Positions 45,721 to 58,071 of a DNA stretch of 64,000 nucleotides are shown here, one piece after another. Under the pieces are notes generated by a model, which saw nothing but the letters and a program-made list of their open reading frames with translations, was not told the origin of the DNA and searched no databases. How positions within the stretch are numbered: the stretch's first letter is position 1; each line of letters starts with the position of its first letter. Source of the stretch: Budorcas taxicolor (Eukaryota; Chordata; Mammalia; Artiodactyla; Bovidae); the NCBI RefSeq assembly GCF_023091745.1, contig NC_068912.1, positions 56,944,567-57,008,566 of the forward strand, read 5' to 3'. The position numbers were made by a program, and so were the translations under genes.

Positions 45721-47464
45721 ATTAAGGGTACTCATTTTACACCCTTATCATCTGGGGACATTAAGATGTGTTAATAAGCACTATGCCCTCCACTAAAAGT
45801 GAATTAAAGAATGAAATTCTTTTAATCTTTAGATCTCTCAATTTTTCCTGCCTCTTGTGCCTTCTCTCACTTTACTGGATTTTAGCTTATTTTTCTCTTC
45901 CCCAGTTGCAGTCATGAAAAAAACTTAACTGTTCCCATATCTATTAGAAATCACATTCCAGTGTGAGAGGCAACCATTAAATAAAGGTACAGATATATCA
46001 TTGCAATCATGGTACAAACAATGAATAAAAAAGTTACTCAGAATTACAAAGGAGACTAGCGAGTAGTTCAGAGACCTCCGGAGGATGTGATATTTAAACC
46101 AAGGCCTGAAATATAAATGGAAGCTATTTAAGAAAAGAATACTTTGAAATGCCTTACATTTAGAGGGAAGAGTACGTGCCAAGACCCAGACTTTGTAGGA
46201 AGTCAGGCACTTCCACACACATGCAAGAAGTCAGAACGTCTGGAAACTCGTGATCCTGAGAGGAGGATAGTAGGAAGTGAGGTTGGGAAGGTAGGCAAGG
46301 AGGGTCTGTGCTGTCTTACGACTTTGGTTGCACTCTGAGTTGCTTTTAGAATAAAACCAGAAAAGGAAAAACACCTCAATCAGGAGTGACAGAATCTGGT
46401 AAGATCAACTCTCATGGGCACACTCAGAAAATATGTCTACGTAAACACTTCAGTGCTTTACCTACTGCACTAACAGCCTCTTTAGGGGCATCTGGTGTAT
46501 AATTTACACTTTAAAAGCACTCATCAACTTGCTTTGAGAACAACAAAGACAACCCTAAGCTAAAATGTTAAGTTTTATGCGATTTCAATGTTTTATTTGT
46601 TATCTATACTCAAGGATCCTTAGACTATTCACTAGTTATACAGACTCATAGGGGGTCCTATTAGTCCACACCACACCCGGCGTTCTACCTTGCCCCTCTA
46701 AATTGAGCATTAAAGTCAATTCTAGCTCCAAGGAAAGAACACGGAGCTCCAGCCTCGAAACTATGTGACTCTATATCCATAGCAGTCTTTCTGTCACCAC
46801 CTCCACTGTAACTAGTACCAGAGGTCTTGTGCCCGGTTTCACCTACATTCAAGCTTTTGACCCATGTCCGTGGCTCCTGTTTCACCTGATCTCCCACATC
46901 ATAAATACCTATATGACTCAACAAAACTGTTTTAGCTGCCATTCCAAATTCTGAAATCTATTCTCCGGGCCTGAAGTGTGTTTCCATTCCTTCCTGGCTT
47001 GAACATCTGGACCTATAGCCCAGACTCTGATCTGATCTCAGTGTTTCCTGCCTAACCTAGTCCTATGAACAATGACTAATTCATCTACTTTAAACTCATA
47101 TCTCTTCATCGTAGCCTAACAATACAGGACTCTTCCGTTTCTCCCCATACAGAGTGAAATCTTTATCCAGCTATACCCCTTGCCTATCCATTCAGAATCA
47201 GCTCGATCTTATCCCAAAGCTCAGCCCAGATCCCAGCCAAGCTCTTTTGGTCTAGTTTCCATTGCTGCATTACAAATCATCCCAAAACTCAATGCTTTAA
47301 ATATTTGTATATCTGTGCATAAACAAATAGAGAAGGGAAAAGATTCCATTGATTGTTTCCCTTGAGAAATCTAATATACCTCTTGCAATTCTCTGTGCAT
47401 TAATGATTAACTTTCACTTAGAAAGATTTGCAAGGAAAGGGTCAACATAAGTCTAGACTACACA

Positions 47465-47636
47465 GGCTCTTTAGAATCCTCCTGCAATGCAGGAAACTCA
47501 GGTTCGATCCCTGGGTCAAGAAGATCCCCTGGAGGAGGGCATGGCAACCCATTCCAGTATTCTAGCAGGAAAATCCCGTGGCAAGAGAAGCCTAAACGGC
47601 TACAGTCTGAACACAACTGAAGCGATTAAGCACATA
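47465..47636 (+). repeat. Bov-tA SINE (5' head partly lost)
   Basis: CCTGCAATGCAGGAAACTCA, GGTTCGATCCCTGGGTCAAG, body to CACAACTGAAGCGATTAAGC. Confidence 0.88.
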
Positions 47637-48552
47637 CAACCTATGTTCAGAGATTGTCAGACTGACAGCGTTTCAGTTTTAACAGAATTTTGACAGGCTC
47701 CTCCTCATAGCCACCTAGCCAAAGCGCCTTCGTCAAAGTGGTAGTGTTTTCCTCATTAGCGGTAACACATGAGATTGTGTTTATGTTTGACTGTATACAG
47801 GATATACCATCAAAGTTGATTAAATGAATCATTTAACACTGTTTACAGGAAAAGACTTAACAGATGTCAGGAAGAAGAAAGTCATCTTTTGAGTGTAAAC
47901 AGTGATGTCAGTTGGTACAGAAGTTTCTGAAAGGCAAAACAATAGTGGGAAAAATGTTTTGTAACTGATGTGCAAACAGAAGGGAAAGTTAGGGAGTAGT
48001 AAATTAGCCTGCTCTGGAAGAAATACTTCTTGTCAAATCAGTGTAATCTTTCTCCACAGAGTTACTTGCCTGTTAGGACAGGGATGGGTATAATCTGTCC
48101 TCAGTGTAGCCAGGCATTTTATCCTAACTTTACAGAGTTATTTGTAAACTAGGAGAAATATCATCTAATACCTCCTTTTTTTTTTTAAAGTGGATGCATT
48201 TGAGAATGAGAAGGTATTGCTTCTGAATTATTTTCAATAGCTCAGTATCAATGTAGAGCAAAGCAAGTGGCATCTTCAGGTTTCCATTATGTATAACTTA
48301 CTAGAATCATAGTACTTTTCAGTGAGAAGCCAAGAAGGGGAAAATCGACACCTGGGGATTCTCTTACTCCCTGTCATTTTTTCCCATCGGTGTCTGACTT
48401 TTGTTTCCCCTTCATGTGATGTCTCTTGGAATAAATGATACATTTGCTTCAGACTCATGTTCCCTGATGCCAGCTCTCTATGAAGGTAGCCCCTCTGCCC
48501 TCTCTTTTGAGTATTTTCGCCTCACGTGATTTTTCATGATCACTGGGGCACA

Positions 48553-48859
48553 CCAGTCCATTCTAAAGGAGATCAGTCCTGGGTGTTCTTTGGAAGGAAT
48601 GATGCTAAAGCTGAAATCCGAGTACACTGGCCACCTCATGCAAAGACATGACTGATTGGAAAAGACCCTGATGCTGGGAGGGATTGGGGGCAGGATAAAA
48701 AGGGACAACAGAGGATGAGATGGCTGGATGGCATCACCGACTCGATGGACATGATTCTGGGTGAACTCCGGGAGTTGGTGATGGACAGGGAGGCCTGGCG
48801 TGCTGCGATTCATGGGGTCGCAAAGAGTTGGACACGACTGAGTGACTGAACTGAACTGA
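48553..48859 (+). repeat. Short BovB 3' insertion with target-site duplication
   Basis: Strongly 5'-truncated BovB, about 305 bp, from CAGTCCATTCTAAAGGAGAT to CTGAACTGAACTGA. ACTGGGGCACA lies at both ends (48542-48552 and 48860-48870), so the short form is the original insertion. Confidence 0.94.
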
Positions 48860-49469
48860 ACTGGGGCACATTAGAGAACTTTGCCTCTTCTGGGTCCTCA
48901 TTGCATTCTGAGGCACTGAGGGTTAGGATTCCATCATATTTCGTCATAATTGGAAGGACTCAATTCAGCCCATAACACTGCCTGAAACTAAATTTCAGGG
49001 TGGTGAGGGGAGAAGTGCACTGAAGAGAAATTGGGAAGCGGAACACAGAGACAGTTAACTGTTTGGAGAAATTTGAATGAGAGAGGAAGAAGCTAGATTG
49101 GATTTGAGAGTTGAAGGATATGTTGTTTGTTTTCGCCTGAGAGAAAATTGAGTGTGTTATAAACAGAGGGGAAAATGCCAGGGAAAAAGTGAAATGAAGA
49201 GAGGCAATGTGTAGAGAGACATGCCTTTGAGCAGAAGGGAGAGCCTGGAGGACAAGCAATGAGGATGGCGTACAAGGCAAGGGCTTACACGGTAGGAGTA
49301 CAGGATGGCGGTCCAGGGACCTCCGCTTCCAGTGATGCCGGGGCCAAGGCCATTCATCAGGACTGCAGAGAGCAGACGAAGGAGTGAGCAACAGACTCGT
49401 AAAGAAGGTTTGGAGTAGTTGCTGAGGAAGGCAAAAGAGATGATAGGAGATCCAGAGTGGCACTGGTCT

Positions 49470-49700
49470 TGCCTGGAATCTAGCCCTTCCTCTTCACTAA
49501 CCTACTATGTGAGTTTGGCTCAGTTATCTAATTTTTTTTTTTTCATGTTATTCTCATCTGTGAAACGGTTAATAATAGCCACTGTGAATACTCTACATTA
49601 TTATGAGGATTAAATCAGAAAGAGGTTAAACTTTCAGTGACACTATTAGTAGCATTCTGGTTCTCACATTACCTAGCACTGGCACCCTGGTTTAGCAAAC
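49470..49700 (+). repeat. MIR SINE remnant
   Basis: CTACTATGTGAGTTTGGCTC, then CTCATCTGTGAAACGGTTAA and ATTATGAGGATTAAATC follow the MIR order in sense orientation. Confidence 0.65.
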
Positions 49701-50892
49701 TGGTTCTGACTTCTCATTTTCTCATTCAAGCTTCATCTGGCCCATTTATCAAGGATTCATTTGTCTGACTGCATAGATTTGTTGATGGTATCCCCATTTC
49801 CCATTCAAATGTTAAGCCAGGAGGTATTCCCTTGCCCATTTAGTCTTAATCATTCCCAGAACATCCCAAATAAAGTCTGTTTTTTCTCAAAGAAAATAAA
49901 ACACACGCATACCAAGACATTCTCAAAATAGGCACTAAACAGACGTATTTCTGCCAAGAATAATTTCTGCTCTACTCAAAACTGGTTTACAGGATTGTAA
50001 ATTGAGATCAGCCTTTGCGTCTTACTCTATAGGGGCAATGAGTCAGGATTTCCTGAAATTAAGCAATCATGTAAAATGCATTAGTGGCTTCTACAAGACC
50101 TTAGGTGCTTCCTTGTGCCAAGAAGTTAACCTGTTTAATTCTTGGCATCTCTTTCATTTCCCCCAATGACTTAGTTAAGATCCTTCCATCAGTCGCAGTC
50201 AGTATGACAATGTAGCCAAGATGCAATGAAATTTTGTTCTCTAGAAACCTAAGTCTGGTGATGACTGCTGTGTATCGATGAGAAGGCTGGATTCTAAGTC
50301 TGAATAATTAGTTTTTTAGTCAAAACTACACTGGCCTCTAGTCTGAGTTCAATTCCTTGCATTGCTTAAGCCAATCATAATCTAGTTTTGCCCCACTTCG
50401 GACAGTAATCTAATTGCTAATCCTTTGTTCTCATTCTATTAATGTTTGAGTTTTCTGTACTGATTTCACTTCTGTCTTAGAATACCGTTTGCTTTCAACA
50501 CACCACTTTTTCTTAGTTCTCTTGATTCCTTCATTAGTTACTTCTCTGCCTGTCCCACAAATAATTCCAAGTTGTCCCTCACAGCCCCTTCTCTCTGCCC
50601 AGTGTTAGTAATTTAAATGGCATTAGGGGCCAGGCTAGGCAGGTAATACCAAGGTCAGATACAATTAACAGGAAGTGATAAGAACTCAGGCAAAGAGAAA
50701 AGGCATATTCCATATAAAACCACCCACAGCTGAAAAAATTTTAAATAACCATCTTGGTCAAAAACCTTTCCATGGACTGGACTGGACAGCTGTTTTATGA
50801 CAGCTGTTCTCAGAACCGAGGTCTTCCTGTCCAAGACTCCGAGAATAGTACCCATTTACAGGGTGTTTTGTGTACCTCTTAACCCCTATATC

Positions 50893-51165
50893 AGAGAAGG
50901 TGATGGCCCCCACTCCAGTATTCTTGCCTGGGAAATCCCATGGATGGAGGAGCCTGGTAGGCTGCAGTCCATGGGGTCGAGAAGAGTCGGACACAACTGA
51001 GCGACTTCCCTTTCACTTTTCACTTTCATGCATTGGAGAAGGAAATGGCAACCCACTCCAGTGTTCTTGCCTGGAGAATCCCAGGGATGGGCAGCCTGGT
51101 AGGCTGCCATCTATAGGGTCACACAGAGTCAGACACCACTGAAGCAACTTAGCAGCAGCAGCAGT
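50893..51165 (+). repeat. Bov-A2 dimeric SINE
   Basis: Two sense monomers joined by CACTTTCATGCATTGG, ending in CTTAGCAGCAGCAGCAG. It lies about 80 bp from the HNRNPA1 pseudogene. Confidence 0.95.
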
Positions 51166-51247
51166 AACCCTTACATAACAAAACAACAGTCATTCCTGAC
51201 TTTGAGTTCAGGGATCTTATATAAGTCACCCAAACCTGATTTGTTTT

Positions 51248-53023
51248 CTCTTTTTTCAAGAAGTTATTGCATTTTCTATTGATTACACATCATAATGGAT
51301 GATACACAAGCTTCATTCCTATAACTTTATCTGGTACCATAGTTCAGTTTAGATATATTGCATAGGATGTGCCAACAATCATTAATATTCAAAAAAAAAA
51401 AAAACCCATTACTTTGCATGGGTGACTGTCTTAATGGTGAACAACACAGGTTACAACACAGTAACTGTCAGTTCAACAACACCAAGGTTCTGAAGACAAC
51501 AGCTTCTCCATGAAAGCAGGTTGTAAATAAATTTCAAATGGAACCTGGCATCACCCTGAAGGAATTCTTACTTCACACTGTTGGGGTAGTTTACCAAAAT
51601 AGCTTCAGAGTAAACTAATTTTACACAGCACATTAAAAAAAAAAAAGACATTTATTCTGCATCATGATCAGACTATTACATTTAGAAATCAACAGCATGG
51701 GTGCAAAAAGAAAAATCTACATTAAAACCTTTTGTTGGAATGGTTTATACTTTCCACAGAACAGAAACTAAAATAACGTGTTATACAATTAGTCACAAGT
51801 ACAGTCCTCGAGTTTTTTGCCCATACACATGAGTGTTGTCTAAAAGGTGTCTTCTTTGTAGCAGCTAGGCCCTGCCACCACTGTGCTTGGCTGAGTTCAC
51901 AAATCTGTTGTAACCTGTAGCTGCCCTGTCACTTCTCTGGCTCTCCTCTCCTGCTAAGCTTTGTTTCCTGGCAGTAATTAAAACCTTCCGCCACTGCCAT
52001 AGCTCCTGCCGCTGCTGGAGCCACCATAACCACCTTCATTTCATGGTTTGGCAAAGTATTGACCTCCACCACCATAGGGGCCAGAACTTCTTCCTCCAAA
52101 GTTTCCTCCTTTCATGGGTCCAAAATTTGAAGATTGATTGTTGTAACTGCCAAAATCATTGTAGCTTCCTCCACCTCCAAAACTGCTTCCGTCATTACCA
52201 AATCCATTATATCCATCCCCACTGCCACCATATCCGCCGCCACCACGGCTGCCACCAAAGCCACCTCGACCGCTGACGTTTCCCCCAGGACCAAACTTGT
52301 CGCTCCCATCCAAACCACCTCCACGACCGCTACCGAAGTCTTCAGAACCACTTCGACCCCTCTGGCTGGCTGAAGCAGTAGCCATCGCTTGCTCAGACAG
52401 GGCCTTTCTCACTTCACAGCTGTGGCCGTTCGCAGTGCGGTGTTTCTGAGCGACAGTCTTGCCTACGGAGTCACGGTCATCAAAGAGCACGACAGCACAG
52501 CCTCGGTCAGCCGTGATTTCAGTCACTTCAGTTTCCCATACTGCTCAAATAATCTCTCAGGTGATGCTCTTTCAGTCACTTCAGTTTCCCATACTGCTCA
52601 AAATAATCTCTCAGGTGATGCTCTTCAGCGTCTTTAATGCCACCAACAAAAACCTCTTTCACAGGTAAGTGGGCACCAGGTCTTTGAAAATGCTCTCTCG
52701 AGACGGCCCTCTTGGGTTCCACAGCTCTTCCGTCCGCCTTGTGCGGCCTTCCTTTCGCCTCCTCCGAGGCGTGTGTGACAAACCCGAAGCCTCCGGGGCG
52801 CTTGGCGTTTGGGTCGCTCATTACCACACGGCCTGTGAGCCCTCCCCATTGCTCAAAATGGCTCCTCAGACCCTCATCAGTTGTTTCAAAGCTCAGTCCT
52901 CTGATGAAGAGCTCCCGCAGCTGTTCAGGCTCTTTGGGGGACTCTGACTCAGACATGAAAGCAGTGGAGGCGGGATGGGGGAACTTCAGCGATGCTTTCT
53001 CGGCGGCGTACACAGGCAGAAAG
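51248..53023 (-). pseudogene. HNRNPA1 (pseudogene): Processed pseudogene of HNRNPA1
   Basis: An intronless, near full-length copy of the hnRNP A1 mRNA. The 5' UTR begins near 53023; the start codon is 52956-52954. RRM1 is recognisable (EQLRELFIRGLSFETTDEGL), as are RRM2 pieces (VFVGGI, HHLRDYFEQYGK) and the glycine-rich tail (GRGGFGGSRGGGGYGG, SYNDFGSYNNQSSNFGPMKG). The 3' UTR runs to the terminal region near 51258, followed by a T run (poly(A) on the minus strand). It is dead: small deletions in both RRMs, a 53-bp tandem duplication (52518-52624) with stop codons, and a stop near 52041 where CGA became TGA. The 13-bp target duplication CCTGATTTGTTTT at 51235-51247 and 53024-53036 proves LINE-mediated insertion. 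Confidence 0.96.
52518..52624. repeat. 53-bp tandem duplication inside the HNRNPA1 pseudogene
   Basis: TTCAGTCACTTCAGTTTCCC starts both units (52518 and 52571), and both run to GGTGATGCTCT. They differ by one base (AAAT versus AAAAT). The parent hnRNP A1 has this segment (RRM2, HHLRDYFEQYGK) once. Confidence 0.93.
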
Positions 53024-54282
53024 CCTGATTTGTTTTTAATCTGTAAAACAAAATTCCTCAGAGGCTCACTCAAATTTCTTAATATGAGGCAAACATTTTG
53101 CTAAGTGACAATGACATCATTTACTGTAAGTTTTCCAAAGGGCCCTTTTCTATTTCTCTAACTTAGAATTGTCGCCTCCACAGTACAGAGGTGTTCTCTC
53201 CCGCCTGGGTCATCCACCCAGGGTTTATGCCACCACATGACACTTGTGCACAACTCAGGAGGGAATAGCACAGCCCGGCTGAAAGGAAGCCCTCACCTTC
53301 TCTACCCAGAGCTCTTTGTTTTTTACGCTCTGCCTGCATGGTTTGGAAAACTCTATTCTCTTGGGCTTAGCACCATAAATACTTATTTCTTTAACATTCT
53401 TTCTCACTGAAGTTCAATTTTCTATGAGAAAACTTGTTTTAAAGAAGAATCTGATTATTGTACATTTTCTTGTACACTCAGAACAGACATTTTAAAAATA
53501 ACAGCATTTTCTTGAGAAAGTTCTTGAAATGATACACAGTCTTATACAGTAATTTTCATGTTTGTTGAAGCTGCTACCAAGACTCCAGAGGAATTCCTCT
53601 TGAGCGCAGAGACTAAGAAGAGAGAGTTGCTTCTCCATAGTATCTTGGCATCAGCTCAGCAGTGCCAGTTCAACTCAGCTCAAGAATCACTGGTCCTCAT
53701 TGTGCAAGATTCTGAACAAGTGAAACAGTCCCTACTCGTAGTTTGAAATGAAAGAGGATCCAGGTTGTCAAGGTAACAGATAAAATGAGACACAGGAAGA
53801 AGCACAAGGCCAAAGTTCAGTCTTCCCATCACCCTCCTACACTTGGCCACCATTTCCCCACCTCAATCCTCTCTGCATCTTATAGATTAAAATGCCACGC
53901 ATTTTCATCGAGTCCTCTCTTGAAACAGTCACTCCATTTCCATCTTCCTCCAGCTCACCTGGCCTGTTGTTTCCTTCCCACTTTGTCTCTAACAATTGAT
54001 AGGAATAAATTCTGTCTCCTTACACTGTGTATCCTGCACAGTCCACTAGTGTAAGTGCCACAAGAACAAAGACCCTGTGCTTATTATTACTATTGTATTC
54101 ACAAAGCGGAGTTGAGTGTCTGGCACAAGGGAGGTGCTTCACAAACAGTTGTTAAAGTAAATGGAGTGTTCATTTACAGGAGCACGTCTTTGTCCCAGTA
54201 ATACTTTCTACACTTTCTACCCAGTATGTCCTCACTCTTCCTCTCCAAAATTCTCAAACCCACACTCATCTCTGTGATGGAC

Positions 54283-55400
54283 TGAATGTTTGTGTTTCCC
54301 CACCCCAAATTCATATGTTGAAATCCTGTCCCCCAGTGTTATGGTATTAGGAGATGAAGGTATTAGGAGACGAGGGTAGAGCCCTGGTGAATAGGATTAG
54401 TGCCCTTCCAAGGAGAAATATCAATAACCTCAGATATGCAGATGACACCACCCTTATGGCAGAAAGTGAAGAGGAACTAAAAAGCCTCTTGATGAAAGGG
54501 AAAGTGGAGAGTGAAAAAGTTGGCTTAAAGCTCAACATTCAGAAAACGAAGATCATGGCATCTGGTCCCATCACTTCATGACAAATAGATGGGGAAACAG
54601 TGGAAACAGTGTCAGACTTTATTTTTGGGGGCTCCAAAATCACTGCAGATGGTGATTGCAGCCATGAAATTAAAACATGCTTACTCCTTGGAAGAAAAGT
54701 TATGACCAACCTAGACAGCATATTTAAAAGCAGAGACATTACTTTGCCGACTAAGGTCCGTCTAGTCAAGGCTATGGTTTTTCCTGTGGTCATGTACGGA
54801 TGTGAAAGTTGGACTGTGAAGAAGGCTGAGCGCCGAAGAACTGATGCTTTTGAACTGTGGTGTTGGAGAAGACTCTTGAGAGTCCCTTGGACTGCAAGGA
54901 GATCCAACCAGTCCATTGTGAAGGAGATCAGCCCTGGGATTTCTTTGGAAGGAATGATGCTAAAGCTGAAACTCCAGTACTTTGGCCACCTCATGCAAAG
55001 AGTTGACTCATTGGAAAATGATGCTGGGAGGAATTGGGGGCAGGAGGAGAAGGGGACGACAGAGGATGAGATGGCTAGATGGCATCACTGACTCGATGGA
55101 CGTGAGTCTGAGTGAACTCTGGGAGTTGGTGATGTACAGGGAGGCCTGGCGTGCTGCAGTTCATGGGGTCGCACAGAGTCGGACACGACTGAGCGACTGA
55201 ACTGAACTGAAGAGAGCCCTGAAAGAGCTTTTACCACATGAAGACACAACAAGAAGATGGCCATCTGTGAGACAGAAAGCCAGCTCTCACCAGACACCAG
55301 ATCTGCTGGTCTTGAACTTCTTAGCCTCCAGAACCGTGAGAAATAAACTTATGTTGTTTGGCCACGCAGTCTCAATGCTTTGTTATAGAAGCTCAGACTG
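54283..55400 (+). repeat. MaLR (MLT1-like) LTR interrupted by BovB
   Basis: Left part 54283-54405: CAAATTCATATGTTGAAATC, GTTATGGTATTAGGAGATGA, TAGAGCCCTGGTGAATAGGA. Right part 55211-55400: GAGAGCCCTGAAAGAGC, CCTCCAGAACCGTGAGAAAT, GCCACGCAGTCTC and TTTGTTATAGAAGCTCAG. These are the two halves of an old ERVL-MaLR LTR; the middle is BovB. GATGAAGGTATTAGGAGACG suggests a small local duplication of GGTATTAGGAGA at 54344-54370. Confidence 0.75.
54406..55210 (+). repeat. BovB 3' part, 5'-truncated
   Basis: Sense copy starting at AGGAGAAATATCAATAACCT and ending CTGAACTGAACTGAA. It contains the RT catalytic box as LRYADDTTLMAESEEEL (54430-54480). After a stop near 54580 it gives a 163-codon frame through DGDCSHEIKTCLLLGRK and VVMYGCESWTVKKAE. 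It is one of the best-preserved BovB stretches in the window, but dead. Confidence 0.93.
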
Positions 55401-56339
55401 ACTAAACTAATCTCTTTCTTCTGACAGCTATATAATTTCAAGTTTGCTCTGTACAGCTTAGTGTTTGAATATATCCCACACTGGTGATACTCATTCAATT
55501 TTCAGGAAAAGACATAGTTGACTGTTAAGTTCTTTGCTATTCCTAACACACTGAGTTGTTCAGTGAAGACTGAAAGCCCTCAAGTGGACACTTACTTATA
55601 ATATCTGCAACTTGCCAGAAGGAGCTCCACTTAATCTTTTGAGATCAGGACTGCAGGGTTCAGCTTTCAAATAAGTCAGCTTACCTCCAGGAAAGTCTGA
55701 GTAACAGTAAGAAGTCAGAAAAGATAGAACAAGCTGCTCTGACCCAAGAAACACGAGATCTTCCTTAAGGTCATTTCCAAAGGGTGATAAATTCCCTCAA
55801 CAGGAACATCTGGGCCTGACTTTTCTAAAGATCCAGTTCTTCCCCTCCACAAAACAAACCCTAGCTCTCATTTTTACATGAACTGAATAAGAGCTCTTCT
55901 ACAGGGTTCTTGAGTATTTGTGTGTGTCAGCCTCTGGGATCATTTTGTTCTGCAGACAAGTGAGTATTTTGGTCTCTTGTGGACCACATGCTCTAAGGTA
56001 AAGATTCATACGAGTACTTGTTTCTCCTTTGTGACAAGGAGGAGATAAACACCAGTTAAAATCCAACTTCTGTGGCAATAGCACATGACCCTGCAGAATG
56101 GACTTACAAAGGGATTTTTTTTTTCTCCTAAACGCTTCTATTTCTTGACAGAAATGACCAGTTTCTCTACCATTAGGGCATCTGTGACCTACTAGATAAA
56201 GATCATATTTTATCAAATGGAAATTTGTATGAGGACTTTTCCCACTATAGTGAGAGAAATCTACTCAAACTAAGCCAAAAAGGGAATTTAATGGCAAACC
56301 TAACTGAGAAGTCCTAAGGTTGTCTGGCTTTAGGTATGG

Positions 56340-56545
56340 TTTGGGTAGGAGCTGGCAAACTGTAACTCATTGCCTGTTTTTGTAAATAAAGTTTTACTGG
56401 TACAGCCGTGATTGTTCTTTTGCATATTGTTCATGGTTCTTTCAAGCTACAACAGCGTACTGAGCACTCACAAGAGAGACCTTACAGCCAGAAAAACCTA
56501 AAGTATTACATGGCTCTTTCTAGAAAAAGTTTGCTAGCCCCTGAT
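56340..56545 (+). repeat. Old DNA-transposon-like repeat, copy 3 of 3
   Basis: GGAGCTGGCAAACTGTAACT, GTAAATAAAGTTTTACTGGT, CTACAACAGCGTACTGAG and AAAAAGTTTGCTAGCCCCTG; same family as 11520 and 29167. Confidence 0.65.
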
Positions 56546-57029
56546 CTACCTAGGAGCCCAGGCGATGTCCCCAGGATTCTCTAAGGTCTTCCCTTTGACC
56601 CTACTCTGAGATGGCTTCGTATGTGTCCAGTGTCCCCATGCTGATATCATTCCTTTCTGCTAACAGTCCTAGTTGAGAAGAGCACTTCTTTCCCAGTAAC
56701 TCTTGCCAAAATCCTAGGGTTTACCCTAAACTGACAAGTTGGGTAAGGTACCCATCCTTGGATTGATGCCGTATGGTTTCGAGGATGGACTTTTCGCTGA
56801 TTGGCGTAGGCTTGAGTCACACCATCCTGGTGCTGGAGTTGGATCAGTCACCCCAAGCATTCTTCCCAAGGAAGGTGAAAATCTACAAATGTCCATTATG
56901 AGCCTTTTCCCTGGTTGGTCACATTCTGAGCCTGGACATTTCTTAGAGTATGTCAATGAGCTATCTACATGATTTTAGAAACCCTTAAACGGAGTTACTA
57001 TGAATAGCAACCAGCTGTTATTGATGAGG

Positions 57030-57235
57030 TTTCAGTGCCAGATACTATACTGAGGATTAAATATTATCTTGTTTATCCTCTCAACAGCTATAAACACTAG
57101 GCATTTTTATTTCCAGTTTACCAATGAGGAAAATAAAGGATAAGAGATTTAATAATAAGTTGGCTTCAAAGTTTCACAGTCAGGATTGGAACCTAGAGCT
57201 GTCTAACTGTGAGCTTGAATTATGCTGCCTGCCTC
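57030..57235 (-). repeat. MIR SINE
   Basis: Antisense: GAGGATTAAATATTATCTTG, CCAGTTTACCAATGAGGAAA and CACAGTCAGGATTGGAACCT are in MIR order. Confidence 0.7.
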
Positions 57236-57329
57236 CCCACCCCTATAGTGTTGCTTTTCTGGGAATTCCCTACTCACCCACCCTGTGCCGGAATAGTGCT
57301 TGAGCACTGAGCTTGCGACCAAAGGGCCC

Positions 57330-57440
57330 AAGTTCTAGTGAACTCAGCTCTGCCATTAACTCGCCGGATGACTTTTAGCAAGTTACTTAGCTTTTGGAAT
57401 TTCAGTTTCCTCATCTGTAAAAATGAACAGCTTATACTAT
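57330..57440 (+). repeat. MIR SINE fragment
   Basis: CAGCTCTGCCATTAACTCG, AGCAAGTTACTTAGCTTTTG, CAGTTTCCTCATCTGTAAAA is the MIR core in sense orientation, about 100 bp from an antisense MIR. Confidence 0.75.
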
Positions 57441-57855
57441 CAGTGACTTTCAAACTATGTTCTACTGGCAGGGGGGCTTTTGTGGCAGTGCCCTAGAGTT
57501 TGCCATAGAGAGTGAGGGACATTTGACCAGCTGTCTCTCCACACTTCCCCAATCTCATAATCTCCATCACTTTTCATTTGGCTTCTTCTTAAGTCTAATT
57601 TGTAAAGAATAAACATTCCTGTTGCAAAAAAAAAAAAAAAATTAATCATGGGACTAAAAGACCTTTAAGATATGTCAATACTTTCTGCCTGTTCTTGTAC
57701 CTCTCTCTACCTGCTTGTGTCCCGGGAGGCTGACCTGTGTGGATGGACTACATCAACAGGTTTTCTGTGCTTTGACTTCCTGTTGGGTTCAGCCAGTAGG
57801 AAAGTAGTGGAAAAGGGATGAAAGGAGAGAGAGGTCGGGGTACAGATTCGCCTGG

Positions 57856-58071
57856 CTCAGTTCAGTTCAGTTCAGTTCATTTGCTCAGTCATGTCCGACT
57901 CTTTGCGACCCCATGAATTGCAGCACGCCAGGCCTCCCTGTCCATCACCAACTCCCGGAGTTCACTCAGATTCACGTCCATCGAGTCGGTGATGCCATCC
58001 AGCCATCTCATCCTCTGTCATCCCCTTCTCCTCCTGCCCCCAATCCCTCTCAGCATCAAAGTCTTTTCCGT
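57856..58071 (-). repeat. BovB 3' end, strongly 5'-truncated
   Basis: Antisense: starts with four TTCAG repeats, then TCATGTCCGACTCTTTGCGA to TCAGCATCAAAGTCTTTTCC. About 215 bp. Confidence 0.92.

Larger units (their letters stand above)
42353..51234. other. Intergenic region 3' of SELENOF
   Basis: No functional gene is recognised. It holds two Bov-tA, an antisense L1, a Tigger remnant, a BovB 3' piece, a Bov-A2 and a MIR. In 43190-44390, 45720-47460, 47640-48540, 48870-49470 and 49700-50890 I see only unique-looking AT-rich sequence. The ORFs there (for example 48960-49463 minus, 46685-46942 minus) show no family resemblance. Confidence 0.75.

Noticed and set aside
48960..49463. 167-codon minus-strand ORF
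   Set aside because: Serine/leucine-rich reading of a purine-rich plus strand, with no recognisable domain, no splice context and two overlapping frames of similar kind.
52712..53104. 130-codon plus-strand ORF
   Set aside because: Antisense shadow of the HNRNPA1 pseudogene.
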